Shown: piece after piece, positions 8,294 through 17,343 of the stretch
How positions within the stretch are numbered: the first letter of the stretch is position 1
How the letters are laid out: the number at the start of each line of letters is the position of its first letter
Assembly (NCBI GenBank): GCA_022828145.1
Contig: JAJEJA010000098.1
Coordinates: 1-41,604 of the forward strand
Origin: Candidatus Poribacteria bacterium
GTDB lineage: Bacteria > Poribacteria > WGA-4E > WGA-3G
DNA: 41,604 nt
Direction of reading: 5' to 3'
Notes under the pieces: model-generated
What the model was told of the DNA's origin: nothing
What the model saw: the letters and a program-made list of their open reading frames with translations, nothing else
Databases searched by the model: none
Program-made: the position numbers and the translations under genes

Positions 8294-9580
8294 ATGTTTT
8301 GGCGATTTGTATATAACGTTTTCGCAATTCCTTTTATGTTCATTGCATTTCACATCATGGGCTGCTGGAATCGCAAGATTCGCGAGGGAATTGTCGGTCG
8401 GCGAGAAGTCTTCAGTACATTAGAAAAGCAGCTTGAAACTTCTCGTGATTTAGACAAAACAGTGTGGTTTCATTTTACATCCGTTGGCGAGTTTGAACAA
8501 GCGAAACCGCTGATTGAAGTGCTACACGCTGATACACGGATCGTTCTTACTTACTTCTCACCTTCTGTTGCACCCAATGTAGAATCCTATACATGTGTTG
8601 ATGCAGCAGTTTATCTACCCTTTGATACAAGCCGTAACGCAGTACGTCTTGTCAACCTTATAAAACCGAATTGTCTGGTTTTTTCAAGATACGACATTTG
8701 GCCAAATCTTGTATGGCATATATCAAAATCAGAAATACCGACTATTGTTATTGCTGGGACAATACATGCGGAGTCAAGACGTCTTGGTGCAATTGGCAGG
8801 TCATTTTTTAAGAGTATATATCAACACATTTCGCTTATCTGTGCGATTTCTGAAGCGGATTCAAAGCGATTTCAAAGACTTAGCAGTGTTCCAAATCAGG
8901 TTGTTGTGATAGGTGATACCCGTTATGAACAGGTGAACAGAAAGGCGATGTCGGTTGAAACCGATAGTGTGTTTTTCCCGGGACAATCGACATTAAAACG
9001 TCCAATCCTTATTGCAGGTAGTACTTATGCTGAGGATGAAAAGATAGTATGGGATGCATTTCAGATTTTACGTCAAGATGCATATAGGTTATTGGTGCAT
9101 CTGATTTTAGTTCCACATGAACCAACTCCTGAACGAATTAGAGATATAATTGCAGATTTAAAGAGACGAGACCTATCTTACGCCTGCTATTCTCGGGTAA
9201 AAAGTGATGTGAATTTAGAACATACAGATGTCATTATCATAGATACGGTAGGTATGCTTGCGAAACTGTATTGGTTAGCAGATATTGCTTTCGTCGGGGG
9301 TAGTTTTCACGGCAGCGTGCATAATGTTATGGAACCGGCAGCGATGGCGAAACCTGTGATCTTTGGTCCAACTATTCAGAATGCTTATGAAGCGAACCTA
9401 TTATTAGAAAGGGGTGCAGCAAGACTTGTAAACACATCACAAGACATGGTGAGCGTGATCACCGAATGGTTGTCCTGTGATGAAGAACGGGTGACTGTTG
9501 GTATGAACGGTAGGCAGATGATTGAGGATAATCTTGGGGCTGTCGACCGAACATTGACTTATTTACGTAAGTATGTATGA
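8294..9580 (+). CDS. waaA: 3-deoxy-D-manno-octulosonic acid (Kdo) transferase
   Basis: A 428-residue protein of normal length for WaaA (KdtA), the membrane-associated GT30 glycosyltransferase that adds Kdo from CMP-Kdo to lipid A precursor at the inner membrane. An N-terminal hydrophobic stretch (residues about 3-22) serves as the anchor. The acceptor-side motif WFHFTSVGEFEQAKPLI (with its Glu) is at about residues 56-72. The C-terminal GT-B donor region includes FVGGSFHGSVHNVMEPAAM followed by KPVIFGP and NAYEANLLLERGAA. Its presence marks a lipopolysaccharide-making, diderm cell. It ends 16 bp before the convergent hslU. Confidence 0.94.
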   Translation: MFWRFVYNVFAIPFMFIAFHIMGCWNRKIREGIVGRREVFSTLEKQLETSRDLDKTVWFHFTSVGEFEQAKPLIEVLHADTRIVLTYFSPSVAPNVESYTCVDAAVYLPFDTSRNAVRLVNLIKPNCLVFSRYDIWPNLVWHISKSEIPTIVIAGTIHAESRRLGAIGRSFFKSIYQHISLICAISEADSKRFQRLSSVPNQVVVIGDTRYEQVNRKAMSVETDSVFFPGQSTLKRPILIAGSTYAEDEKIVWDAFQILRQDAYRLLVHLILVPHEPTPERIRDIIADLKRRDLSYACYSRVKSDVNLEHTDVIIIDTVGMLAKLYWLADIAFVGGSFHGSVHNVMEPAAMAKPVIFGPTIQNAYEANLLLERGAARLVNTSQDMVSVITEWLSCDEERVTVGMNGRQMIEDNLGAVDRTLTYLRKYV

Positions 9581-9596
9581 TTTCATCACGAGTGCA

Positions 9597-11099
9597 TTAG
9601 AGAATATAACGGCTTAGGTCTTGATCTTTAACGATTTCTGCTAATTCACCTTTAACGTATTCAGCATCAATAGTAACGTTGTCTTTTTCAAGGTCAGGTG
9701 CATCAAAGAAGAGATTTTCGAAGAGTTTTTCCATGATGGTATGTAATCTTCTTGCCCCAATATCTTCAACAGATTCATTTACCTGAAAAGCGAGTGCGGC
9801 GATTTCGTCAATCGCGTCATCTGTAATGGTTGCCTCAATTCCTTCTGTCTGTAGCAATGCAGTATACTGTTTTACCAATGCGTTCTTAGGTTCCGTAAGT
9901 ATAGATTTGAAGTCGCTCTGATTTAGACTTTTGAGTTCAACTCGTATAGGAAATCTACCTTGTAGTTCGGGAATTAGGTCAGATGGATTAGAAACATGGA
10001 ATGCGCCTGCTGCGACGAAGAGTATATGGTGAGTAGAAACAGCCCCGTATTTCGTAGCGATTGTGCTTCCCTCAATAATAGGTAGAATATCGCGTTGTAC
10101 ACCTTCGCGTGAAACATCAGGTCCGTGTCGTGATTCGCGTCCTGCGATTTTATCTATTTCGTCAAGGAATACAATCCCTGAGTTTTCAACCCGTTCGATT
10201 GCCTCATTAATGACAGCATCCATGTCAATAAGTTTTTCTGCTTCTTCTTGCATGAGTATTTGTCTGGCTTCAGAGACCGGGACACGTCTTTTCTTTGTCT
10301 GATTTGGCAAGATGTTGCTGAACATATCTTTGAAGTTGATATCCATCTCTTCTATTCCGCCAGGAGAGAATATCTCAACAAACGGTGTGCTTCGGCTTTT
10401 CATGTTGATTTCTACAGGTTTATCTTCAATTTCACCGTCTCTCAATCGTTTTCTTATCTTCTCGCGTGTTTTCTCGTGGCGTTTTCGTTGCTCTTCTATT
10501 ACCTTATTGTCTTCTTCGTCAGGCTCTAACTCAAATGGAAAACCAAATTCTTCCTCAAAATCCAGTTCATCCAATTCAATTTCTTCAATTTGTTCCTCAA
10601 CATCTAATTCCTCTGATGGTCTTGGGGGCGTTTTAACTTTTAAGTTTCTTGGCATTGGAAACAGACAATCCAATAGGCGTTCTTCAGCTCTTTCTAATGC
10701 TTCTTTTTCAACTGCGTCTGTCTGTTCAGTTTTTACACGACTTACAGATAGTTCTGTAAGGTCGCGTATCATAGATTCTACATCTCTACCTACATAACCG
10801 ATTTCAGTATACTTTGAAGCTTCAACCTTAATGAATGGAGCGTCAACCAGACGCGCAAGTCGGCGTGCGATTTCAGTTTTACCGACACCTGTTGAACCAA
10901 TCATGATGATATTTTTTGGTGCAACTTCGTCTTGCATATCCTCGTCGAGCATTTGTCGGCGTGCGCGATTTCGTAGCGCGATAGCAACACTTCTTTTTGC
11001 TTCAAATTGCCCAATAATGTACTTATCCAGTTCCTCAACAATTTGGCGCGGGGTTAATGCTTCTGCTAATACCTTTGTTTCAACTTTTGATTTCTGCAA
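9597..11099 (-). CDS. hslU: ATP-dependent protease ATPase subunit HslU
   Basis: A 500-residue AAA+ unfoldase that feeds substrates into the HslV peptidase. The start is a TTG with AGGAGG four to five bases upstream; the N-terminus [17 protein letters not shown] is the canonical HslU opening. Walker A is GSTGVGKT (residues 68-75), Walker B is [10 protein letters not shown], and a sensor/box VII region GRFPIRVEL follows. It is longer than the usual 440 or so residues because the intermediate (I) domain carries an acidic, Lys/Arg-rich extension (about residues 165-235). The C-terminus ends SRYIL, as expected for docking into HslV. hslV lies just upstream on the same strand. Confidence 0.97.
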   Translation of the reverse strand: MQKSKVETKVLAEALTPRQIVEELDKYIIGQFEAKRSVAIALRNRARRQMLDEDMQDEVAPKNIIMIGSTGVGKTEIARRLARLVDAPFIKVEASKYTEIGYVGRDVESMIRDLTELSVSRVKTEQTDAVEKEALERAEERLLDCLFPMPRNLKVKTPPRPSEELDVEEQIEEIELDELDFEEEFGFPFELEPDEEDNKVIEEQRKRHEKTREKIRKRLRDGEIEDKPVEINMKSRSTPFVEIFSPGGIEEMDINFKDMFSNILPNQTKKRRVPVSEARQILMQEEAEKLIDMDAVINEAIERVENSGIVFLDEIDKIAGRESRHGPDVSREGVQRDILPIIEGSTIATKYGAVSTHHILFVAAGAFHVSNPSDLIPELQGRFPIRVELKSLNQSDFKSILTEPKNALVKQYTALLQTEGIEATITDDAIDEIAALAFQVNESVEDIGARRLHTIMEKLFENLFFDAPDLEKDNVTIDAEYVKGELAEIVKDQDLSRYIL

Positions 11100-11164
11100 G
11101 GTAACCTCCTGAAAAGTTAGTATACAGGTTTGTATTATATCTCATATCCAAACGGAATTATATC

Positions 11165-11743
11165 TTATTCCTCTGTCACAATAGATTCAATTTCAATGCT
11201 TGAATTGGTGTAGATACATATTTCACTTGTTATTTTCAACGCTTCGGCGACGACTTCAGAGGCAGTGAGTTGTGAAAATTTTAGAAGTGCTCTTGTAGCA
11301 GCAAGTGCGATTGAACCCCCGGATCCTATGGCGAGGACATCATCATCAGGGATTATCAGGTCACCGTTTCCCGAAATGAGATAACTATCCTTATTGTCTA
11401 TCGCTATCATCAGAGCGTCTGCACGTCTTAGGATACGATCGCTACGCCAATCTCTTGCGAGTTCAACTGCAGATTTTTGTAAATTGCCGCGATATTGTTC
11501 AAGTTTTTTTTCTAAGTTCTCAAAGAGCGTTAGTGCGTCTGAACCGGAGCCGGCAAAGCCGATAAGTACTTGTTCATTATAGATCTTACGAATCTTTTTT
11601 GCCCCGTGTTTGATAGCAGTATCACCCAAAGTGACCTGTCCATCTCCCCCGATTGCAATTTGATCGTTACGACGAACTGCTAAAATTGTCGTTGAACGGA
11701 TTTTTTTCTTTTCAGATAAATTGTTTTCAGATAAATATGTCAT
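11165..11743 (-). CDS. hslV: ATP-dependent protease peptidase subunit HslV
   Basis: A 192-residue proteasome-like Thr peptidase forming the core of HslUV in the cytoplasm. The mature N-terminus should be Thr18 in STTILAVRRNDQIAIGGDGQ, so a propeptide of 17 residues would be removed, longer than the single Met in E. coli. Further hallmarks are VTLGDTAIKHGAKKIRK and the conserved GSGGSIALAATRALL. No strong ribosome-binding site is seen before the ATG. hslU follows after 65 bp, the standard hslV-hslU order. Confidence 0.96.
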   Translation of the reverse strand: MTYLSENNLSEKKKIRSTTILAVRRNDQIAIGGDGQVTLGDTAIKHGAKKIRKIYNEQVLIGFAGSGSDALTLFENLEKKLEQYRGNLQKSAVELARDWRSDRILRRADALMIAIDNKDSYLISGNGDLIIPDDDVLAIGSGGSIALAATRALLKFSQLTASEVVAEALKITSEICIYTNSSIEIESIVTEE

Positions 11744-11819
11744 GTGTTTACCAATCTAAATAGTGTCTATAAAATGAATAATAAATAGTTGTGTATTCTG
11801 GTATACCATCAGGTATTTC

Positions 11820-12563
11820 TCAAACTGACATGCTTCTCCACAGGATTATATAGCTCAAAAACATCGCTACACCCATAAATAGACCACACCTCATCCCAGC
11901 TACTAACGGATGTTGCTGCCTATGAAAATAGTATGGACACAAAAGAAAAGTTAGTAAGAATGTTATGGGGACAAAAATGGGTACTGTCAAGATATTAAAC
12001 ATATTATCAATTCGTAGTGAATTCCAGATCCAAAGATCTTCTCCCATTCTATAGACTACTATACTACCGATCGCTGCTATCACGCCAATAATTGTGGATG
12101 CCAGCAAACGATGTACTCCAATCATGTCAAGGCGGTGGAAACAATATATAAGTAAAGTAGCGAAAAGTACCCATGTCAATATTATACCCACAGGTGTCAT
12201 TATATTTCCGAAAAAGTCTGTACTACGATAAATAATGAACTGTAATTTTCCATGTCTTGAGAATAACCTATCCATAGGGAGAAAGGTTGCAGTGGTAGCC
12301 AGTCCAAATAACACACTGTTGAAGAGTAGTTGAGAGGAATCGACATCAGTTAGTTCTTTCTGAAATCTGATGAGGTACCCAAACCAACAGATTGCCAATA
12401 GCAAATTAGGGTAAAGCCACCAGATTGCTCCGATTCCAATTGACCTAATCGGTATTAAGAACAGTAATAAGAACGTTAAAAAAGTAGTAAAGACTACAGC
12501 GAGAATTGCTTTATCTGTTTTTATCACCATTTGATTTGATAAAACCTGAATTAAAGACGTCAT
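11820..12563 (-). CDS. Multi-pass membrane protein of unknown function
   Basis: A 247-residue protein with about seven hydrophobic segments of transmembrane length (for example AILAVVFTTFLTFLLLF, LLLAICWFGYLI and FVPITFLLTFLLCPYYF), short loops, and an N-terminus without a signal peptide. I do not recognise a family. It starts 15 bp after the ArsA-like gene on the same strand, so the two are likely one operon; whether it works with the ATPase cannot be told. No clear ribosome-binding site precedes its ATG, so translation may depend on the upstream gene. Confidence 0.75.
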   Translation of the reverse strand: MTSLIQVLSNQMVIKTDKAILAVVFTTFLTFLLLFLIPIRSIGIGAIWWLYPNLLLAICWFGYLIRFQKELTDVDSSQLLFNSVLFGLATTATFLPMDRLFSRHGKLQFIIYRSTDFFGNIMTPVGIILTWVLFATLLIYCFHRLDMIGVHRLLASTIIGVIAAIGSIVVYRMGEDLWIWNSLRIDNMFNILTVPIFVPITFLLTFLLCPYYFHRQQHPLVAGMRCGLFMGVAMFLSYIILWRSMSV

Positions 12564-12578
12564 TAATATTCAGAAAGT

Positions 12579-13757
12579 TTACGTGAACGTGATAATAAGT
12601 TGTTGTCCTGTAAGTTTTGCACCAGTCGCTTTAGTGCTGGATAAACTGCGTGGCAAAGCAACATGTCTTTTGAAACCACCGATGGTAATAATCAATTCAT
12701 CTGCCTGTTTGTTAAGATTGACTTCCTGTTTTGTCAGGAATGGGAGTTGCATGATAAGTTGGTACCCATCATCAGTTTTATTGAATTGATAAGGGTTCCG
12801 TTGTGAGAATTTATCGGCAGGATCCATATCTGGATAGAGAATATCCCCTAATTTCTGTAAACCTGACACGCCAACAATTTGGTCATCAAAGAGATTAACT
12901 TTTAGATTCGGTACATCTGAGAAGTAGTTTTCTGCATCTTCTATGTACTGCTGTTGTGTTTGTTTCCAAAAATCAAAGAATCGATCATCTACACCCTCTG
13001 GGAATATACGGTTGATTATAACAGCATCAATGCACATACCGTATAGGCAAAAATACATAAACGCTCGTTGTGTTTCTTTGATGACAATTTTCTCCGGGTT
13101 GGTTACAAGACGCACTGTTGTGATTTTCGGGTCGGTTAAGACTTTATCTATACCCTCAAGTCTGTCAAAAAGATTTTGTATATTTTGGAAGTAGGAGTCT
13201 TTAGGCATTGGGACAGAACTAACAGTTTCAATAACAGGTCCAGCGATTCTTGCAAGATTTCGTTCTAATTTAAAGATACGGTTCATATACCATTCAAGTG
13301 TTGTCGGGATGCTAACGAACCGTAATGATTCACCCGTTGGGGCACAGTCAAGGATAATAACATCATAAGCATTTTCACGGACATATTGATTAATGTAAAG
13401 GAGTGCACATATCTCTTCCATTCCTGGGAATATCGCAATTTCCTCAGCAACAAGGCTATCAAGACCTGAACGGTTAAGGATGGAGCGGATGTAGTTATAG
13501 ACTTCATCCCAGTATTCTACAATTGCCTCTTGTACGTTAATTTCCTGCATCCAGAGATTATCATTAATTTGTATCTGTTTTTCTTTATTCTGTGCTATAA
13601 GGAGTTCATCACTATCATAAGAATCTCGCAGCGAATGTGCCACATCAAGTGAGATCACAATTGTCTTATAGCCAAGTGATGCTAATTTTAGACCTGTCGC
13701 AGCAGAGATGGTTGTTTTACCAACCCCTCCTTTGCCTGTATATAGTATAACGCGCAT
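12579..13757 (-). CDS. ArsA/GET3-family ATPase with C-terminal HSP20-like domain
   Basis: A 392-residue soluble ATPase. The deviant P-loop GKGGVGKTT (residues 8-16), switch I DVAHSLRDS (about 39-47) and switch II DCAPTGESLRF are those of ArsA/Get3 proteins. The last 70 residues or so (YQFNKTDDGYQLIMQLPFL to the end) form a small beta-domain like the HSP20-type tail found on many bacterial ArsA homologues. There is only one ATPase half. No arsenite genes (arsR, arsB) lie nearby, so an arsenical pump role is not supported; delivery or sorting of membrane proteins is possible but inferred. AGGATG precedes the ATG. Confidence 0.88.
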   Translation of the reverse strand: MRVILYTGKGGVGKTTISAATGLKLASLGYKTIVISLDVAHSLRDSYDSDELLIAQNKEKQIQINDNLWMQEINVQEAIVEYWDEVYNYIRSILNRSGLDSLVAEEIAIFPGMEEICALLYINQYVRENAYDVIILDCAPTGESLRFVSIPTTLEWYMNRIFKLERNLARIAGPVIETVSSVPMPKDSYFQNIQNLFDRLEGIDKVLTDPKITTVRLVTNPEKIVIKETQRAFMYFCLYGMCIDAVIINRIFPEGVDDRFFDFWKQTQQQYIEDAENYFSDVPNLKVNLFDDQIVGVSGLQKLGDILYPDMDPADKFSQRNPYQFNKTDDGYQLIMQLPFLTKQEVNLNKQADELIITIGGFKRHVALPRSLSSTKATGAKLTGQQLIITFT

Positions 13758-13833
13758 TGTTCCACATCCTATCTGGCTGTTTAATTCGTGATTTAAGTAT
13801 AACTTAAAGTCACTTAATTTTCAAATCTGTTAT

Positions 13834-13937
13834 GGGGAGGGTGGAAGGATGGAAGGATGGAAGAATGGAAGAGGGAGAGGATGGAAGAGGGGGAGGGTGG
13901 AAGGATGGAAGAAGGGAAGGATGGAAGAAGGGAAGGG
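13834..13937. repeat. Purine-rich minisatellite (GGAAGGATGGAAGAA type)
   Basis: An imperfect tandem run built from GGAAGGATGGAAGAATGG-like words, almost all purine on the plus strand. Similar runs lie at 21731-21974 and, in complement, inside the CRISPR trailer at 19515-19555. It lies just downstream of the ECF-WD40 gene and upstream of the ArsA-like gene. It could form triplex DNA; no gene is seen. Confidence 0.75.
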
Positions 13938-13985
13938 ATAACTCCTACAATTACACCTACCGCTATGGATCGCGATAATCTGGTA

Positions 13986-16700
13986 TTATTCTGTTACTGT
14001 GATATCCCACAACAACACAGTACCATCGCTGCCACCGCTTATAATAAACTCATTCTTAGGACTAAACGCTACACTAATGACCCCTTTCGCATGTCCATAC
14101 AAAGGGAATAAATACTCACCCGATTGGACATCCCACAGACGGATTGTGCCATCCATACTGCCACTTGCCAGAAGTTGTCCATCAGGACTGAAACATACGC
14201 TACGAAGCGGACCTGTATGTTCATCAAAAGTGTGAAGTATCTCTTTTGTGCTAACATCCCATAGAAGGATTATGTTATCATCGCTGCCACTTGCGAGAAG
14301 CTGTCCATCAGGACTAAAAGACACGCTCCGGACCGGACCTGCATGCTCTTCAAGTGTGTGAAGCAACTCGCCTGTGCTAACATCCCATAGACGGAGTGTC
14401 GCGTCCATACTGCTACTTGCGAGAAGCTGACCATCAGGACTAAATGCTATGCTGCGAAGCCGCTCTGTATGTCCTTCAAGCGTATGTTTCAGCGTTCCCG
14501 TGTTAACATCCCATAGACGGATTGTCCTATCACTACTGCCACTTGCCAGAAGTTTTCCATCAGGACTATAGGATACCCCCCTAACCCAATTTGTATGTCC
14601 TTCAAACGTGTGTTGAAGTTCACGGGTGTCAACATCCCATAAACGAACCATTCCGTCCAGGCACCCACCGGCTATCACACTGCCATCAGGACTAAAGGAC
14701 ACGCTCAGAACATCTGCCCAACCTGCCGAGAGCGCGTGCAAGTGTCTCCCCGTGCTAACGTCCCATAGATGGATCTTGTTATCGTCACTCCCGCTGGCAA
14801 GTAAATTCCCGTCGGGATGCAGTGCGACACTACGCACCCATTGCGTATGTCCATCCATCGTGCTGTGCAGCTCACCCGAGTTGACATCCCATATTCGCAC
14901 TGTTGTATCCCCACTGCCGCTGGCAAGCAGTTGTCCATCGGGACTAAAAGACACGTTACAGAATTTATATATATGGACGTTGAGGGTGCGGTGTGTTTCA
15001 CCTGTGTCAACATTCCATAGACGGATCGTGTCATCGTCGCTGGCACTGGCAAGCATCTGACCATCAGGACTAAACGATACGCTACCGACATAAGCGGTAT
15101 GTCCATCAAACGTGCTGTGTATCTTACCCGTACTAACATCCCATAAACGGACTCTGTTATCGTCACATCCACCTGCAAGGAGTCGTCCATCGGGACTAAA
15201 AGATACAGTGTTGACATCAACAGATTGTCCACTCAGGGTCTGCTGTGATTCACCCGTGCTAACATCCCATATACGGACTGTGTGATCGTCACTTCCGCTT
15301 GCTATCAGTTGTCCTTCAGGATGAAAAGCTACACTGTTAACATTAGCCACATGTTTGCTTAATGTATGCAAGAGTATGCCGGTGTTGGTATTCCATAAAC
15401 GAACTGTGTGATCGTCGCTCCCACTTGCTATCAGTTGTCCATTGGGACTAAAAGAGATACTGTTGACATCAGCCACATGTCCACTTAATGTATGCAGGTG
15501 TATACCGGTGTTGGCATTCCATAAACGGACTGTGTTATCATTACTCCCACTTGCTATCAGCTGTCCATTGGGACTAAAAGTAACAGTGTTAACACCATCG
15601 GTATGTCCTATGAGTAGTTCGCGTGGTTCACCGGTTTGTACGTCATATATCCAGATGCCGATACTACTTGCAACCGCGATATGTGTGCTATTTGGAGAAA
15701 ACGCTGCTCCCGCTGCGCCTCCTTTACCGAAACGTCTTTTTGCATCTTCAGGTAGACTCCACTGCGTGAAGTCGTTTTTATTACCTAAAACCTGATCTGA
15801 TTCCTGTCCAGTGCCATCACCTTTACCGTTATCATCAGAGGCGACACCTAACTGATTTCGAGCATCAGGTTGTGCCTTAAGATTCGGACCGATAGGTGCA
15901 TCAATTAGTTCTACTGTCACTTCAGATTGTGAGTCTAAACTGTAAGGATGTTGGAAACGAGTAAAGTGCTGGCTTCCTAATCCGAGTATTAACACAAGCA
16001 AGATCGCACTTGATGCTGCAATTGTCCATGGCAGTAAAGGTTTGCTACTGGATGGCGTAGCAGGTTTAATACGCGAAATCTTTCTCATGATGTTCTCTTT
16101 GAGTTGTGTCGGTAATTGGAAACTTGCTATGTTTTCTTTGATCATCAATTTTTCTTTCCTTAATCTGTTGCGTGCGCGGTGAAGTCGGCTGCGCACAGTA
16201 TTTGTGGATACCCCCAGAAATTTACTAATATCTTCACATGACATTTCAGCGATATAATAGAGATGTACAACTGTCCGTTCACTTTCTTCGAGTTTACTTA
16301 GCAGTTTCTGAACTAATTCTCGTCGTTCTTGATTTATAGCTGTTTCGCGTTGTTTGGCGATATGCAATGAACAATACACATCCTCTAAAACAACAGGGTC
16401 CATCGCTTCTAACGATTGTGGTTGTTGTTTTTTCTTTCGGTTCCATGCAATACATTTGCGGTTGGTAATCACATAGAGCCATCCCGGTAGGCGTTTAGGG
16501 TTTTTTAGCGTCTTGAGTTTGTGATATGCTGTGAGGAACACATCCTGTGTAATCTCTTGCGCGCAGTGAAAATCACCAATTCTCTGCCATGCTAACGCAT
16601 GTATCTGCTTTTGGTATTTTTCTACAAGAGATGTGAATGCTTGCTGATCCCCTTCTAATGTTTGTTGAATTAGGTCAGCATCATCATATATCATCATCAT
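13986..16700 (-). CDS. ECF-type sigma factor fused through a membrane segment to 14 WD40 repeats
   Basis: A 904-residue fusion. Residues about 8-80 are sigma region 2 (AGQ-type core with EITQDVFLTAYHKL and LPGWLYVITNRK). Residues about 130-185 are sigma region 4, with the helix-turn-helix DISKFLGVSTNTVRSRLHRAR. One transmembrane segment follows (LPWTIAASSAILLVLILGLG, about 223-243), then a linker, then the LPED/first-blade signature shared with the WD40 genes at 757-7137. The rest is 14 regular 42-residue WD40 repeats, enough for two seven-bladed propellers. The topology puts the sigma domains in the cytoplasm and the propellers probably outside, so it may sense an extracytoplasmic ligand and need proteolysis or a conformational signal to act. 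A STAS gene is divergent from it. The repeats are also a 126-bp DNA tandem repeat, prone to recombination. Confidence 0.92.
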   Translation of the reverse strand: MMMIYDDADLIQQTLEGDQQAFTSLVEKYQKQIHALAWQRIGDFHCAQEITQDVFLTAYHKLKTLKNPKRLPGWLYVITNRKCIAWNRKKKQQPQSLEAMDPVVLEDVYCSLHIAKQRETAINQERRELVQKLLSKLEESERTVVHLYYIAEMSCEDISKFLGVSTNTVRSRLHRARNRLRKEKLMIKENIASFQLPTQLKENIMRKISRIKPATPSSSKPLLPWTIAASSAILLVLILGLGSQHFTRFQHPYSLDSQSEVTVELIDAPIGPNLKAQPDARNQLGVASDDNGKGDGTGQESDQVLGNKNDFTQWSLPEDAKRRFGKGGAAGAAFSPNSTHIAVASSIGIWIYDVQTGEPRELLIGHTDGVNTVTFSPNGQLIASGSNDNTVRLWNANTGIHLHTLSGHVADVNSISFSPNGQLIASGSDDHTVRLWNTNTGILLHTLSKHVANVNSVAFHPEGQLIASGSDDHTVRIWDVSTGESQQTLSGQSVDVNTVSFSPDGRLLAGGCDDNRVRLWDVSTGKIHSTFDGHTAYVGSVSFSPDGQMLASASDDDTIRLWNVDTGETHRTLNVHIYKFCNVSFSPDGQLLASGSGDTTVRIWDVNSGELHSTMDGHTQWVRSVALHPDGNLLASGSDDNKIHLWDVSTGRHLHALSAGWADVLSVSFSPDGSVIAGGCLDGMVRLWDVDTRELQHTFEGHTNWVRGVSYSPDGKLLASGSSDRTIRLWDVNTGTLKHTLEGHTERLRSIAFSPDGQLLASSSMDATLRLWDVSTGELLHTLEEHAGPVRSVSFSPDGQLLASGSDDNIILLWDVSTKEILHTFDEHTGPLRSVCFSPDGQLLASGSMDGTIRLWDVQSGEYLFPLYGHAKGVISVAFSPKNEFIISGGSDGTVLLWDITVTE

Positions 16701-16860
16701 ATAACAACTAATGCCTCAATAGCATAATAATCTTTTGATTAATAAAGACGCGATTTCTTGCCGAAAAATTGCATAATTCGTCTAAAAAATGAAAAAAGTA
16801 CTAAAGAATTTGAATCTCATGTGATATATATATTAAACCTTAATAGTGAGGATTATTCAC

Positions 16861-17226
16861 ATGCAAACAAAAGTTCGTTTAAAACATGACGTGATTATCA
16901 TTGAACCTGTAAGTCGTCTGATAGGCACGTCTATAGTTGAATTACGCGATACAATATATACGGAAATAGGTCATTGGAAGACGCCACGCATTCTTTTTGA
17001 TTTTCATCGCACGCGAAGGATAGATAGTGGGGGTCTTGGTGTACTGCTCAGTACACTCACTACTGTCAAGCAGAAAGAGGGCAATATTGGTGTGATAAAT
17101 CTTTCAAAGATACAGAGCTTGCTGATGAAGAGCCATATTCTGCGGTACTTTGAACATTATGACGAAGAAAATACCGCGGTGACGTGTATGGTGCACACTT
17201 CTGAACCTGGATTTTCAGGATTATAG
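16861..17226 (+). CDS. STAS-domain protein (anti-anti-sigma factor-like)
   Basis: A 121-residue single STAS domain, the size of SpoIIAA/RsbV proteins. The motif RRIDSGGLGVLLSTL (about residues 50-64) corresponds to the conserved phospho-acceptor loop, with the Ser after Asp as the likely site. A GTG at 16846 is in frame, but the ATG at 16861 is preferred because GTGAGGA then works as its ribosome-binding site. Such proteins bind anti-sigma factors and release sigma factors when unphosphorylated. It is divergent from the ECF-WD40 gene, which suggests but does not show a link. Its last codons (SEPGFSGL) lie inside a 108-bp dispersed repeat unit, so its C-terminus has been replaced or extended by repeat DNA. 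Confidence 0.85.
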   Translation: MQTKVRLKHDVIIIEPVSRLIGTSIVELRDTIYTEIGHWKTPRILFDFHRTRRIDSGGLGVLLSTLTTVKQKEGNIGVINLSKIQSLLMKSHILRYFEHYDEENTAVTCMVHTSEPGFSGL

Positions 17227-17307
17227 GATTTTTTCAGGATAAGAGGCATCTTCTCGTATGGATATATTGTGTTTCAATTCCCTTCAAACGGAAAGGTTTT
17301 TCCGATC
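17200..17307 (+). repeat. 108-bp unit with decayed CRISPR repeat, copy A
   Basis: The first 71 bases (TCTGAACC...CTCGTATGG...) are nearly identical to 19059-19129 and 19407-19477. The last 37 bases (17271-17307) are a CRISPR repeat with a few changes: it starts GTTTCAATTCCCTTCAAACGG and ends TTTTTCCGATC. This copy is 2.2 kb away from the main array, on the far side of the ankyrin gene, and overlaps the end of the STAS gene. Confidence 0.8.
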
Positions 17308-17343
17308 TCGCGGGAACAAACAAGGTAAAAATGAGATCCCGCG

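Noticed and set aside
10248..10797. ORFs antisense to hslU
   Set aside because: Low-complexity Ser-rich shadows of a well-supported gene on the other strand.
12579..13757. Arsenite efflux ATPase (arsA) in the strict sense
   Set aside because: Single ATPase half, HSP20-like tail and no ars genes nearby; only the family can be named.
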